A stretch of DNA of 64,000 nt. Source: Ectocarpus siliculosus. Its lineage: Eukaryota > Sar > Phaeophyceae > Ectocarpales > Ectocarpaceae. The notes under the pieces are model-generated. The model saw only the letters and a program-made list of their open reading frames with translations, did no database searches and was not told where the DNA came from. The stretch covers positions 3,550,500-3,614,499 of the forward strand of contig FN649739.1 of NCBI GenBank assembly GCA_000310025.1. Reading direction: 5' to 3'. Numbering within the stretch: position 1 is the stretch's first letter; each line of letters starts with the position of its first letter. Shown piece by piece: positions 35,601-48,233 of the stretch. The translations under genes and the position numbers were made by a program.

Positions 35601-38600
35601 GATAGTGAGTAGAGAATCACGACTACTTGGTCAACGCGCCGTTCGCCTGTTGTCCGTTACCTGTGCGGCCACCTGCGTGAGACGTTACTGTCATTCGCAT
35701 ACATTCCCAGCTGGGAGAAATCTCAATATCTCAACGGCTTTATTTCTCCGAGCTCATAGTGGGGAACTAGACACACTCAGCTTCCGTTAAGCCCTTTCGT
35801 GCTGAACGAGAGTTCGGATCGATATTTGGCGTGCTTTAGGAACACGTTTCGTATACCACTGATTTTTAGCTATTCCGCGCGGAAATCCACCTTGCTTTTC
35901 GCCTCGTCTGCCTTGCTGGCCCAGCAACCTATCTGATCCACGTTCGTTTGCATTTGGTGCTTTCGCTTGATTGTTATGCTCCAGGGCTAACCCTAAGCAC
36001 CCTTACTCCAAATTCGGTGCGGGCAACCGCAAGAGCTTGCTGGAAGACCCGGCAGCGAAGGGAAAGAATGCCCGGGAAGCCCTGTTGCCCTTCTTTTATG
36101 CGTGAGTAGTCCACTTTCATGATTCAGTAGACAATTTTCTTGTTGACGCTTTTCGGGCAGACTCTGCCCCTGCTTCCTGGCTTGCAACTGCTTGACAGCG
36201 TGCTGGGTGATCGTTATCAAATGAGGGTTCGGTCAACTCCATCGCGCCTTGGCTGCTCTCGCTTGTTTACCGCCACCGATGGCATTGAGGATGCAGTCGT
36301 CGCCCTTGCCCCCACGTGTTTTGAACAGATGCTGACCCCTCTTTTCGCGCATAGCTATGTTTCGTTCCACACAATTTCTCACACGGTACGGGAGCACCTT
36401 CTCCGGTACTTCGCTTGTCTGAACAGGCTGTGGTTTGAGCGACAACGGCGAACGATTTTCCCACCTGTTCTGTCGGCTACGACCGACAAACCCCGTCGAA
36501 CCGAATCGCTCGCGTAGCCTGACTTGCCATGGCGTTGTGTCGGAAGCAACAACACCACCTTGTAGACTTGATTGACTCTGCAAAGCGGGTTGCTCCAGGC
36601 ATCCAGGAAAGGAGGCCTCAATCCGGGAAGGGTCCAAGACACCTGACGTTTGCCATGGTAGTAAAACGTTTTTTCTATGACAGAACCTGATTTCCTCTCG
36701 GTCGGGACTGCTGTCTACAGGCATTACGCCGCGAACCAGATGACTCTTGTCGTACTGGGCAAGGAATCGTTGTCGGAGCTGCAGCAGGCTGTCGAGGAGA
36801 AGTTTTCTGCTGTGCCCAAGCGCGGCTGCGGGCTCCGGCCGTCCTCGGCGTGGATCGGAAAAGTGAAACCGTTTCTCGACGACCGGGCGAAACCGTTGCA
36901 GGCTTTCAATGTGGTCCCGGTTAAGGTGGGTAGGTGCACCGCTGTTGTTGTTGTTGTTGTTGTTGTTCTTATTGACGTGTCTGTCTTCCTTGCCTCGTTA
37001 CTTGTTTCTCAGCTCGGAGGTGGGTTTAGATTGCTCTTGGTGACGTATGCCCCCTTTCGTGTCTGTATGTACAGTTGACAAAGGTGCTGTGAAATGCAGC
37101 ATTGTTGTGCCTTTGATTGGCATATTTCTTCACCGCTTGCCTGCATGCTGCCATTTCGTGCTTTGATAGGACTTGCGCTCATTGGAGGTTTCGTGGACGC
37201 TGACTTTCGACACCTACGAAGAAAGAAAGGAATACCTCGACGCGGCGCCGTTCAGCTACATTGCGTACGTCGTGGTGAGAGGGAGGAAGCGACCTAGATA
37301 CTTCGTTCGAGGAGGTCTAGGGTACTTTTGGTGCAACAACGCGTTGAATCTCGATGTCATGACAAGATTTTTAAGGGCCGCCAGGTACCTCGAGCAAGGG
37401 GAAATATTAATATATGTTCCATTTAGCTACTGGAGACTTCGGGTTGTGGAGCGAAACGGCGAGCCTTTGGGTCTTGGCCGCAACAGTGGTCGTGGCTGGG
37501 CTCCTTGCGGCAGGCCCGCATTAACTACAGGATGTCATTGACGTTGGGCGTAGCATCGCTACCTGCAGTCACTGGACTGTTGTTGTAGGCCGTCAGGGGT
37601 TCTACCCGCACGATCGAAGCTTGTGCATGCTTTCGTCTCGACGCTAGTCGAGGCCACATTGGTTTCGAATCTACTGTCTTTATAGCTGCCAGATTTCTCG
37701 ACCCCCTTCTGAAATGCATCCCTCCCGCAGAACATCGTTTCTCGAGGTTGAGGGCTCACGCGACACTCTTGCGCTGCTTATCACGAAAATCATGGACACC
37801 GCTAGTCGGGTTGCTGCCCTTCACCTCGCGTGCCTGCTCATGATTTTGTGTGCGTGTGCCTTGTGTGTTGCACCGCTAAGGAGTACGAGGGTCCTGGATC
37901 GCTCCTGTCGTACCTAAAGGGCAAGGGCTGGGCCAACGCGCTTAACGCCGGGTGCTCGGCCTCGAACGACGACTTCACCAATTTCGAGGTGCGGCCTATG
38001 GGTGCATGGCACAGCGCACCGTCGCCCCTTTGTTTATCTACTCAACAGTCCAGCCTATTTTGCTCAACGAAAGGTGCAGCGGGAATGCCCTTTGAATGAC
38101 CCCACCCCTGATAGCCTGGCCCGGTGAGAACCAGGCATGCTCCGTCCCGGCTTTTGTAGGGGTGCGAAGTCAATGGTCTAACGACTACGGCATGCACGGC
38201 TACTGTATGATTACACCCCCCTCCCTGCTGCTTTACACGAGAGTTGCACCATCCCTGCGGCTACTTGACCCCCGCTCATGCCGCCATCGTTTTGTTTTTT
38301 TTGCTGGCCAGATCTCAGTCGATCTGACGCCGGAGGGCCTGCTGAACCGCTTCCATGTCCTTACGGCGATTTTCAGCTACCTGGACCTCATGCAGAAGGA
38401 AGGCATCCCGCGGTCCCTGGCTCCCGAGCTCCGGGTAATGTCCGACCTGGGCTGGCAGTTCCAGGTGAGGTACCGGAGCTCACGACGAGATTGTGCAACA
38501 GAGGATGAGCAGGAATTCACACGCCATGACGGGATGCGAGATACCGTAGAAAAGGGTAGGGTTAGGATACGCCGTGAGGCATGGTAGGAAAAATGTTGCG

Positions 38601-41600
38601 CCTGTACAACCCAAACTGTTTTTGCAGCTGTTCACCTGCATGGCCAGAATGTCCCCACCGGGCTCCGACGTCAATCGTCTGCTTGGACGTAGCCTTCGAC
38701 GCTGAGTTTTTTTTTTTTGTCCTTGGGTGACGTGCAATGTCTACCTGCCTTGTTATGTGGAGGCCGAACTGTGTCCGGGAGATCGAGACCGTAGCTGGGA
38801 TCGATACCCGTCGGTGGCGCTGCATGTCGAAGTTTGGCATCGCCGTTTTGAAGCGTAGGCGGGCGTGTCCGCTGCTTCTTCGTTCTGTGACTGGCTAGTA
38901 GTGGTCGAGGACGTCTGGTTTGTTTTTGGCGGAGTTTGGCTGCAAGCGTTAGGAGGCGTTCTTTCTCAACAATGGGCGGGGTTGTCGAACGTCGCGTTCC
39001 GTGTCTCCACCTTGACGTTTCGGCGTATGTATACAATGACGTTCGTCGCCATGGATTGCTCGTTCTACCTGGTTCTTCAGCGTCGATGCCATTAGATATG
39101 CCTGCATGCCACGCCATTCTTTATCTGAGGCCGCGGTTCCATCAGAATTGTCTGAATCCACAATAGTTGTCTTCAGATTGGTTGACCTTGGGTGGCGTTT
39201 CCAGGACAAGATCGAAGCGGACGCATTGGTCAACTGGCTAGCACCCAACATGCAGAACTACAGCATGGAAACCGCGATAAGGTCAGAGCCATGGAATTCT
39301 TGCTGGCGTGTTCCAGCAACAGTCGGTGGCACAGACCGCAACCTAGAGTAAATTGGGATCGGCGGGACACACCATTTCCACTATTTGCCGTTGATGGGAG
39401 GGCTGATGCAGATTTGCGAGTATCGGTTCGATCCCTTCCTAACGTTTGCACCGCGTTCACCAGTACCTTGTGAAGAATACCCGTAGAGGCCGTGTGGCTA
39501 GCTTGACGCCTGGACACACCCTCCTCAAAACGTCTGTGTTGCCTACTTTTAGAAAACATGACCATAACAGGCAGGGGGTTGTTTGTCGACGGCAGCTGTT
39601 TCTCTTCAAAGGGAATGTTGTATGTTCTTCATTCATGCGGTGTATTCTTGCTGATGGCGTTCCGGGACCAGTCCCTTCTCGTTTCATTTCCCGCCACTTG
39701 TACGTTTGAATCCGAAACCTGCCCAGCAGTGGCCATTCCTGGCAGCAGCTATCTGATATCCTTGTTAACGCTAAATAGTGTCATATCCATACGTTTTTGG
39801 TAGCAGCGGTGTCAAAATATTTTGGCGCAATTCGACCTTGTGTTGCGCTACTCCTCGTTGTCAGACATGTGACGAAAGGCGGCTGACGAGGATTGCCGGA
39901 TTTCATCCGCTTGATTGCATGCATTGGAATCAAAGAACTCAAGAGGGTTGCGAAACACAAACAAAAAAGCCGTGGTTGTGTGTCCATCAAGAAGTATGCC
40001 CCGGACAGATCCCGTTCATTATGGCATATTTTGTTTTGCTCTGTTTTCGCGTCGACTTCAAAACCTTGCGGAACAACAGCGGGCCGTGTCGGCTGCAGCG
40101 ATACGACGAGAGCTTCATACACACCCTGTTGAACTCCCTGAGGTCGGACCCGCCAGCGGGGTCGTCTTTGTCCCGTCCCCGGGTCACAGTAACGGCCAAA
40201 GACTTCGAAGAAGCTGCCACGGAGAGGGAGAAGTGGTTTGACGTCCCTCACCAGGCAGGTTTCTCTAGTATTTGTTCCATGTGGCTGTCTACTCTACTAC
40301 ATTTTTGTCTGTCTTGGAGGTCGCTGTTGTTCTGTTCGAGGTTGCCATGACGGCTTTGTATGGTAGTGCCCTGCGTGTGTGCGATTCTGCGTGCCTCCCT
40401 GCCCCGACCATTCATCCCTCTGCTTTGTTTCCAACACACAGGAAGCGCTTGAAGAGTAGGGGTAAGTTGAAATGGCCGAACAAGTTACTCAATTTATTGA
40501 GGGACGACAAAGGACAACCAACTTCGTTTTGCAAGAAGCCAAGAGCGCCCGAAACGGGCATTTCCTCTGCGGAGCAGCAACGCCATCTGTGAAGCAGCAA
40601 TGATATGCTTGCCTTTATTGGTCGAATGACATGAACACCCTCTCTCTCATGGCCAACGAGCAGGTGGAGAGCCTTGAAGCGTACACCGAGGAATGGAAAG
40701 CACCTCCGGCAATTCCGGAGTTCAAGCTCCCGGGTCCCAATCCGTTCATTCCCGAAGATGTGCGGGTGGTCGTGCCGGAGGGAAAGCTCCCAAAGCCGGG
40801 AGAAGCGATTGATCCGCCCACGGTGGTGGAAAACCTCCCGAACGATGGCGTGTGGAAGGTGACACAGAAGAGTGCTCTACCATCGTAGCATTCCGTGGCA
40901 TCGTACTATTACCACACACACTGGGGAGCTTGTCTGTGATGTCCTGGGACACCGCAGGGTGCACGGATTTTGCACAAGTGAGAAAGACGGGATCTCGATG
41001 CGTTCTGTACATTTGGCTGGTCCTGGGATTTTCACGCTCCTTCTTGGCCGTCCTGATTTTTCATTGCAGAACGCGAGTGGTCACCTGCAGTTCAGCTCGT
41101 AATGCTTGCTCTCCCTTTCGGGTGTTGAATCAAATTGCTTCCGGTCGCCCACGTCCCTCGTCGCAAACGTCAACAATCACGACAACAGGTGAGGCACAAG
41201 CTCGACGACATCTTCGCGCAGCCCAAGGCCCGCTGCAAGTTCCAACTGGTCAGCCCCGCAGCCTTCGAGAGTCCCCGCACCTGGGCTGCCCTGGACCTCT
41301 TCGACAGTTGCCTCAACGAGCACCTCACCGAGTACACCTACGACGCGCTGGTAGGTCGATTTATTACGGGCTTTAGGGAACAGCTTATTTGCGCGCATAA
41401 AGGAACCAGCCATATCGGCTGCGAACTTGGCAGGGGTAGGGCGGGCGACTTCGTGCCTGCAGCGAGCATACCAAACGCGTTTCATTTGGTGGCTTGGTAG
41501 CATAGACTACTCCACATGGTGTTCGCGGTCAAACGCTACCCTTCCACCTACCATACCTCACTGCTGTTTTCTTGTGTGGTTTCCTTCACTGTTGCCGTGC

Positions 41601-44600
41601 TACTTGCTCCAGACAGCAGGCCTGAGCTTCAACCTTAGCGTGAACACGAGGGGGATCGGACTCTCCTTCCAAGGGTACGGGGACAAGATGCCCGAGTTCA
41701 TCGACAAGGTCGCGGAGGCGGTGGCGACGTATACCCCCAGCGATCCGGTCGAGTTCGAACGCCTGCGGGACGTGGTGGGTGGTTGTTGTCTGCCGATGCT
41801 GCTGCTTCCCGGATATTCGTGTTGCCTACGCTATTGGTCGTCGTCGTCGGACCTGTTTTTTTCCGATGTTGTGTTAATTTCTGATGTGAACTAAAGCCCT
41901 TTCCGCTTTCGATCCCAAACGCTGCTGTAACCTCACCGGAACGAAGTGACGAAAATACGACGGAAATAGTTGTAATGCCGACCGACGCATTTGGCACCCA
42001 TGATCCGCCTGTTGCGGGTGATCGTTCAACCCGAAAACGTGGTACGTTGTAACTGGTGCAGCTGCGGCGGCGGTGTTCTAGCTTCGACAATGAACAGCCC
42101 TACCGGCACGCCATGGCCAACGCGGACGAGGCAACGGAGGACCCGACGTGAGCAATCCATGTGATGGCAGTTGCTTTGACGGCCAACTTTTTTTATTGGT
42201 GTGTCGGTCTGTTTGGTTGTTTGACCCTCGTGGTGGTGTCATGCGTCATCGGTTAGGTAAGAACTGGAGAAATCAATTAGTCTTAGCGTCAAGGCAACCG
42301 GGCAGCGACCGAAGCGTGAGCTCTGAAAATGGGGACTATGGATATCGCTCATGCATAGGTAAAAATACGGGATCCGGTCGTTAGAGGTTAGTCCGATCAT
42401 GCTAACATCGGTCCAACTGTTCTCACGCGAGGATACGGACACTCAAGCAGCCCTCTCTCTCTAGCCCGGACCGACTCTGATTGGTGTTACGCATAATATC
42501 AACAGAGATGCCTTAGTTTTCCCCTGCCGATGCCACGTCTCTCTGTGTACACCCACACACACACACACGCCCATGGCCCTTACCCCCCACACCCCTCGCA
42601 TGTTCTCCAAGCGTCGGCTTCCCTGTCACATTTCGAACAGGCCTGCCTAGCAAAGTAGAGACCCCCTCGTGCAGGTATGTAGCAGTAACAACCCAACATG
42701 CACCGGTGCCCCCGTTATCTCCCCCCTCCCGCGCGCGCAGATATACCTTGCGAGAGATCGGAGCAACGCTGGACTCGATCGAGCTGGCTGATCTCCGACC
42801 CTTGGCGTCTCGAGTACTGGCGGAAGCGGAGGGAGTGTGCCTCATGCAGGGCAACCTTCAGAAGGAAGACGTCCCTAGGTGCGATTAGCGTGCAGACAGT
42901 AGTAGTAGGAAGGGAAATCAAAACAATAACGTAATGTACCAGTGAAAACTGTCTTTTCTGCTGTAGTGTATGCATAGGGGGGGAGGTTCGAAGCTCGGGA
43001 TGTTTCGAAGTTGCCGCCGAGAACTACACGGCACAAGAGGTGAGGTATATTCCGTTCCTCTGCCACTGTCCACTACTGTTTTCTCCATGAAGGCAATGGT
43101 CACAATGTCAGCAATTTATTCTACATCCCAACGTATCGTGGTTCTAGCGCCGAACGCCTCCGTAGTATATTTGAGGGGCGTGGGTTGTCGTTCTAACCCA
43201 ACCTGGCCCCCAGAATTCCAATGCTACAAAATGCAGGTAGCTCGTTCCAATTTTCAACGAAACACGGCGTACTTTGCCTTGTAGGTCGAATCCAACCCAG
43301 CCCAAACCAAACCAAAGCAATCAGCTCCAACTGCTATCTTCTGCAAGAAGGCGGCCTGTTTTGGCTCACGACGTTTTCGTTTTTTGTTGATCAGGTACAT
43401 GGAAGGCGTTCGCCGTTGGTTAAAACCGACCCCTCTACCGGAAGACAAGCGCCCGGAGACGAAGATCGTGAGGTTGCCGCAGACGCCGAAGGGGTGCGGG
43501 AGCTTGCTCCGTAGGCCCGAGGAAGACGAATCTAACGACAATTCCGCCGTGCAACTGCTGTTTCAGGTACTGCGGGAGGGTACAACCAACCAGTCTCTTG
43601 TGCCTTGCGTGATTTCTCGGTCTCTTCCCTCATGGGGGGGGGGTGGTCTTGTATGCCTCTGTTGTTGTTGATGGTTTGAATTATCGCTATGTCCCCTTCG
43701 AAAAACATATGGCCTTGATTCAGCATCTCCTTTTTTGTTGGTAGTTGCTCTTGAAGGCAATGTTGACCGGACTTTCGTGGTCATCGGCTTTCCTAAACCA
43801 CGGCAAAATATATGAAACCTGTGCTGAGTTCCGTCTGACGTGATCCTTGCTGTTCTTCTGTTGTACTGTATATAGTAGCGCAGAAGTTTGCACTTGATGT
43901 GTGTGCTGAAGGCGAGACGAATATCACTCTCATCACCTGTTGTGCACTGCTTTTGGGTTCTGCCTTTCGACTTTTTCGCCTTGTTTGTCTCGCAAGATGT
44001 ACACGGCCATGACTCTCCAGTGCCTCGCTCAGGCAGAGAAGCGAAACCCCTCCGCCGCCTTTCCGATTCATTGTTTTGCCGTGAAGAACACGAAAGAAAT
44101 TTTAAGTTCTGGTATGAGGCCACCAGCTGTTGTTCGTGTCCAGGCACCAACATACCCATCGCTTGAACCTCCTCACACAATTAGCTCCCACTCCCTCTCT
44201 ACCTCTCACGAAACGACTATGCCTCTCCCTTCCGCCACTCCCGCTCCTTGTTTCGAACAGGTTTCAGACCGCAGTCTCGAGTCGCAAATGTTGGCGGAGG
44301 TGCTGATGGCGACCATCGAAGAGCCGTTCTACAACTCCTTGAGGACCAAGCAGCAGCTTGGATACATGGTGTTTTCGGGTGTTTCTCGCGTTGAGGGAGT
44401 GCGGTAAGACCCTCCTCGGTGCCGACACTCGAACATAGCGGCAGGAATCTGAAGGACTGAGCTATGCAACAGCAGAGCCTGAGGCACGTTGTCATGCATG
44501 CCGGGCGACCGCGTGCTGAATTTCGGGTTTTGGCTCTTCCTTGGCAACGCCGGGGAGAATTATCTTCAAACTGGCGGCAGAAATTATGTGGAAATATTCT

Positions 44601-46427
44601 TTATGCGGAACATGTGTTCCCTCCACCCAGTGTCTCGAGCAATCAGATCGCCGCCTTTTTGCTGCCTCGCGTGTTGCTCAATGCTTTGCGAATTGGTTGA
44701 CTCATGCCGTCCCGTTCCTTCGCTTATGTTGTCGTTTCCACACCTCATGCACAGTTTCATGTACCTGACCGTGCAATCGGCCGAGCGGAGCGCTCCCTAT
44801 CTCACGGACCGATGTTTGGAATTCGTGCAAGAATTCAGGCAGCAGCTGGTGGATCTAACCCCCGGCAAGCTCAGGTAGCATTTACACTCGAAGCGTGTGG
44901 GCTTGAAACCGTTTTACCCATGGAACACATTGCGGCGATTGAACCCCGCTATGCATGCCCTTTTAACTACTCAGAGAACTGCGTGCCACTTTCCGTTTCA
45001 CTCGTGCCACCCTCCTCTGCCTCTGGCAGCCACCCGCTGATTAGCTCTATACGTCAGTGCGAGGTTCGAGTCCCAAAGTGCCGCTACAGTAGTCAGCGAT
45101 ACCCAAAGCTTTAAAACCTTCGCCAGCACCAATCAAGACGGGCTCTCTCAATTTCCCGACCCGCTGATGACACCGGAAATCCTGGCATAGGAGGGGTTCG
45201 AACTCCCGTCTGCTCGAACAGAGATCGCAGTGCATGGTATCTCAAGTGACGTCGGGGATATGTCTTTAAACTACGCCAGCAAAATCATCGTCAAATGCCC
45301 CACCCGCTTTCCTGTATGTCGTACCCAGCGATTTTGTTCAGGGGCTGGTGAGCCGTAAGCTCGAGCCGGACCACCGCCTATCCTCCGAGGTAAACAGGAA
45401 TTGGGGAGAGATCGTCACCGGGCAGCTAAAGTTCGACCGTAGGAGGGAAGAAGTGGAGGCGCTGAGAAAGGTTCAGGAGGAGGACTTGCTACGCTTCTTC
45501 GAAAGGTCGGTCGTCGGAGTTGCTGGTGCAGTTTCGGCTCGCGTCCTTGGTGTTAACCCCAGCTCCTGCTTCTTGCCAGTTCATTCGCTATCAGGAACGA
45601 ACATGGTTTTTGTCCAACTATTGAACTGAATCAAATGACACAGGACTCGGTTCGGTAGAGCCTTCCGTTAGCCCGCCCGACAGAGGAAGAAGACCACCAA
45701 AATCCTGCCAGAGGCAGGATATAGAGTGGTGTTGACTACTCGTACAAACCACGAGTACACGGGAGTACTCCAAATTGCGCAATCATGTATCAGCTGCGAT
45801 CAACTGCGATATGCGTATGCCACCGTCATGCAGTGTCCTCCCCAATATAATAGTACCAACGACGACTTTTTCGCAAACCATGTGTCTCGTCGAAAAAGAG
45901 CAAATCTGGCATTTTCGTTGGTCAGGGCTTCACATAGACCAGCACACACCAGGTTAGATCATTTTAGATCATGTCAGGCCACCAGGCCTGTGCTGTTCAC
46001 CACAGGACACTGATAGGTCTAGCCTGGCCTGTGGGATTATATTGTGACACGGTCATGGCCTGTATGGCCTGATGACACACGTGAAACACGCCAGCCCCTC
46101 TATAGACTAGACGCAACGCAATCGGCTTAACCGTGGGGCAGACCATGACCGGTGGCAATCCGCGACATGTGATAGTCACCAATCAATACCAAACAAACGT
46201 GCTGATTGACACGGGGACACTCTTGAAGAACTCCTCGAATGGATTTCGTCGTGTGCAGGCATCTCCAAGAGGGCGGGGAAGACCGGCGGCTGCTGACGTC
46301 AGAGGTCTTTGCCAAGAAGTACGAGAGCGACATGGAACTCCCCGCGACGGAGGCGATGTTGGTGTCAAACGCCAAAGAGTGGAGGGGAGCCCAGGAAAAG
46401 TTTCCGATTCGGATTCGCCTCGCATAG
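29649..46427 (+). CDS. IDE: Insulin-degrading enzyme (insulysin), M16A zinc metalloprotease (24 exons, about 1040 aa)
   Basis: Exons: 29649-29687, 30999-31157, 31891-31953, 32650-32728, 33307-33370, 34048-34198, 34945-35048, 35985-36101, 36721-36925, 37170-37274, 37881-37988, 38312-38464, 39205-39281, 40080-40254, 40664-40858, 41189-41350, 41613-41774, 42062-42147, 42741-42878, 43395-43566, 44261-44403, 44755-44874, 45329-45505, 46259-46427. All phases agree and the length is close to the usual 1020 aa. The inverted zinc motif HFCEH is at 117-121, with the third ligand E201 in ELNAIESEN. The C-terminal half has [13 protein letters not shown] with R866 and Y873. It cleaves peptides inside a closed chamber. 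Residues 14-35 are hydrophobic ([13 protein letters not shown]), so a secretory or membrane-anchored form is likely. The conserved GHEGPGS reads EYEGPGS, and about four residues just before GLAHFCEH are missing, perhaps an unseen microexon. Introns 5 and 14 start with GC. Confidence 0.92.
36943..36967 (+). repeat. (GTT)8 microsatellite in insulysin intron 9
   Basis: A simple trinucleotide run 18 bp downstream of exon 9's donor. Confidence 0.9.
38112..38210 (+). repeat. Dispersed repeat copy 1 (insulysin intron 11)
   Basis: This stretch shares ccggtgaga, gtcccggctttt, gtcaatggt, acggcatgcacg and their spacing with 51794-51890, about 85 percent alike by eye. It is a short interspersed sequence without an ORF. 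Confidence 0.7.
38638..38698 (+). other. Exon-like segment in insulysin intron 12 (cryptic or alternative exon)
   Basis: The segment is preceded by an acceptor (ctgtttttgcag) and followed by gtagcc, and is open as [20 protein letters not shown]. Being 61 bp long, its inclusion between exons 12 and 13 would shift the frame and truncate the protease. It could be a poison exon or a relic of a duplicated exon. Confidence 0.3.
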
Positions 46428-48233
46428 ACAAATAAAGTTCAACGAAGGAGTGCGCGTGCACATGTCGGCACGACGAACGAACGGGTTGTAGGGTAGGGTT
46501 CAACACACCGTATTGTACCAACCTTGGTGTCTGTGTCTCGTACCAACGTGTACATAAATTATCTGTGTCTAGCATTGGTGGCCGCATAAATTTGAGTGGC
46601 CGCTGGTTGATTTGCACGAAATGTTCTGGTAGGCATATTGAATGGAACAATCTTCTCCACCGATGGAGGATGGGGAGGGCAGAGGGCATGCAGCAACAAG
46701 CTTTGGCCGAATTGCTTTTGGTAAACGAAAACAAGTTTCGCGAATCCCTTTTTCTCGTGGGGGAAGGCTTACGGATTTAGATGATAGTTTGAGCGAGCGG
46801 TCACGGGTCGAGCAAGCGGGCACATGCAAGTTGAATGGTTCAACAATCAAGTTCGTTTTTGTTTCCGATTGACCAGGCTCGGAATGAAAGCAAGCCTGGG
46901 ATTGACGTCCCGCCTTCAAAGGGAGAATATTTCCGCCATTGTTGGTTTGCTCCTGTTGGCCAAGCGGGTACATTTGAACGGGCTTGATGCATATATGCGT
47001 CCCTCCTACGATGAGATCCCTCCGGGTGATCTCTTTCCCGAAACTCGCGCGGGAAGCTGCTCTTCATGTCTAATAGATTTTACCCGGTCGAGCTGCTCAC
47101 CTCACACCTACAACCAACGGTTGACACACGGTTGACACAAGGTGATTGCGTTCACTTTTCGGAATGCCTAGACCGAGCGTCGTTTATTAAGTTGATCGCT
47201 GGACCTAAACAAAAGCTAGCGGTTGATCTTTCACCAGCAGAGGACAAAGTTGGGTTGGCCCTCCACGGAGGGAACTTGTTACATTCGGATCACTACATCA
47301 AACTTGGTCAATGGTCAAATTGCTCAACGCAGGGCATCGCCCTATAATATGGAATCGGGTGCTATCGTACACAGGAGGAAGGTGGCGGGTCATCGGGTCA
47401 TCGTCGCCCAACATGTAACTCTCGACAAACAGAACCGTTTCTCAAGTTTAACCGCCCGCGCCTTTGGACGCACTTTACTCTCTTGTCAACAAGCCAACCA
47501 TGCCATGTCCCTTGCTCTGAAAACACCGCTAAGCGAAACCCACAAATACATGCAACAACTCCGTTAAAGCAAATCTCGATATCTCTTTTCTCTACACGAA
47601 CGGCGTCGTCTATTGGGAAGTACGATCACGACTACCGATAGTCTGAAACACCTGGCACCTACTGCAAGTGAAAATCAGGAACAACAATGCCCACACGAGA
47701 CTGACTGCGGATCGGCCATTTCACGCACAAATGTCATTCATGTCCCGCTTCGAGACGGCACTACTCTCTATTGATGATCGCATCAACGATCCCCACACGA
47801 CACTGCGGATCGGCCATCGCGAACTAACAGCACTTATTTGTGCCCCGCTTCGAAACGGCGACTCTTTATATTGTTCCTCTTAAAAACAAAATGCAACAGA
47901 ACAAGTCTCGTACATCACCTCTAGCACTGTCATGGAAGCAATCCGAGGTCATATCAAGTACTCTTAAAAACAAAACCGTATGCAACAGAATAAGTCTGGT
48001 ACATCATATCATATAAGCAATCCGAGGCCATCTCAAGTACGCGGCGGCTACTGCTCAGAAAGCGCGTCGTCAGGCTTGGTAGTCGAGACCGCCGTCAACA
48101 AAAAATTGTACAATGTCAAATCTCGAAAGTCATCTCAGCTGAACCTGTCTGGCCTCCAGATACTGTCAGACAAACGGCCCTTATGAGTGCGTGCGTCAAA
48201 GCAGATAGTTCAGTCCGGCTCTGAGCGATCACC
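46428..48233. other. Intergenic region between convergent genes, with two tandem duplications
   Basis: It holds the 3' ends of insulysin and of the minus-strand gene at 48234. Two-copy duplications are visible: about 102 bp at 47681-47880 (landmarks ccacacga, ctgcggatcggccat, cccgcttcgaaacggc) and about 83 bp at 47881-48040 (landmarks ttaaaaacaaaa, gcaacaga, gcaatccgaggycat). No gene is supported. Confidence 0.5.
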
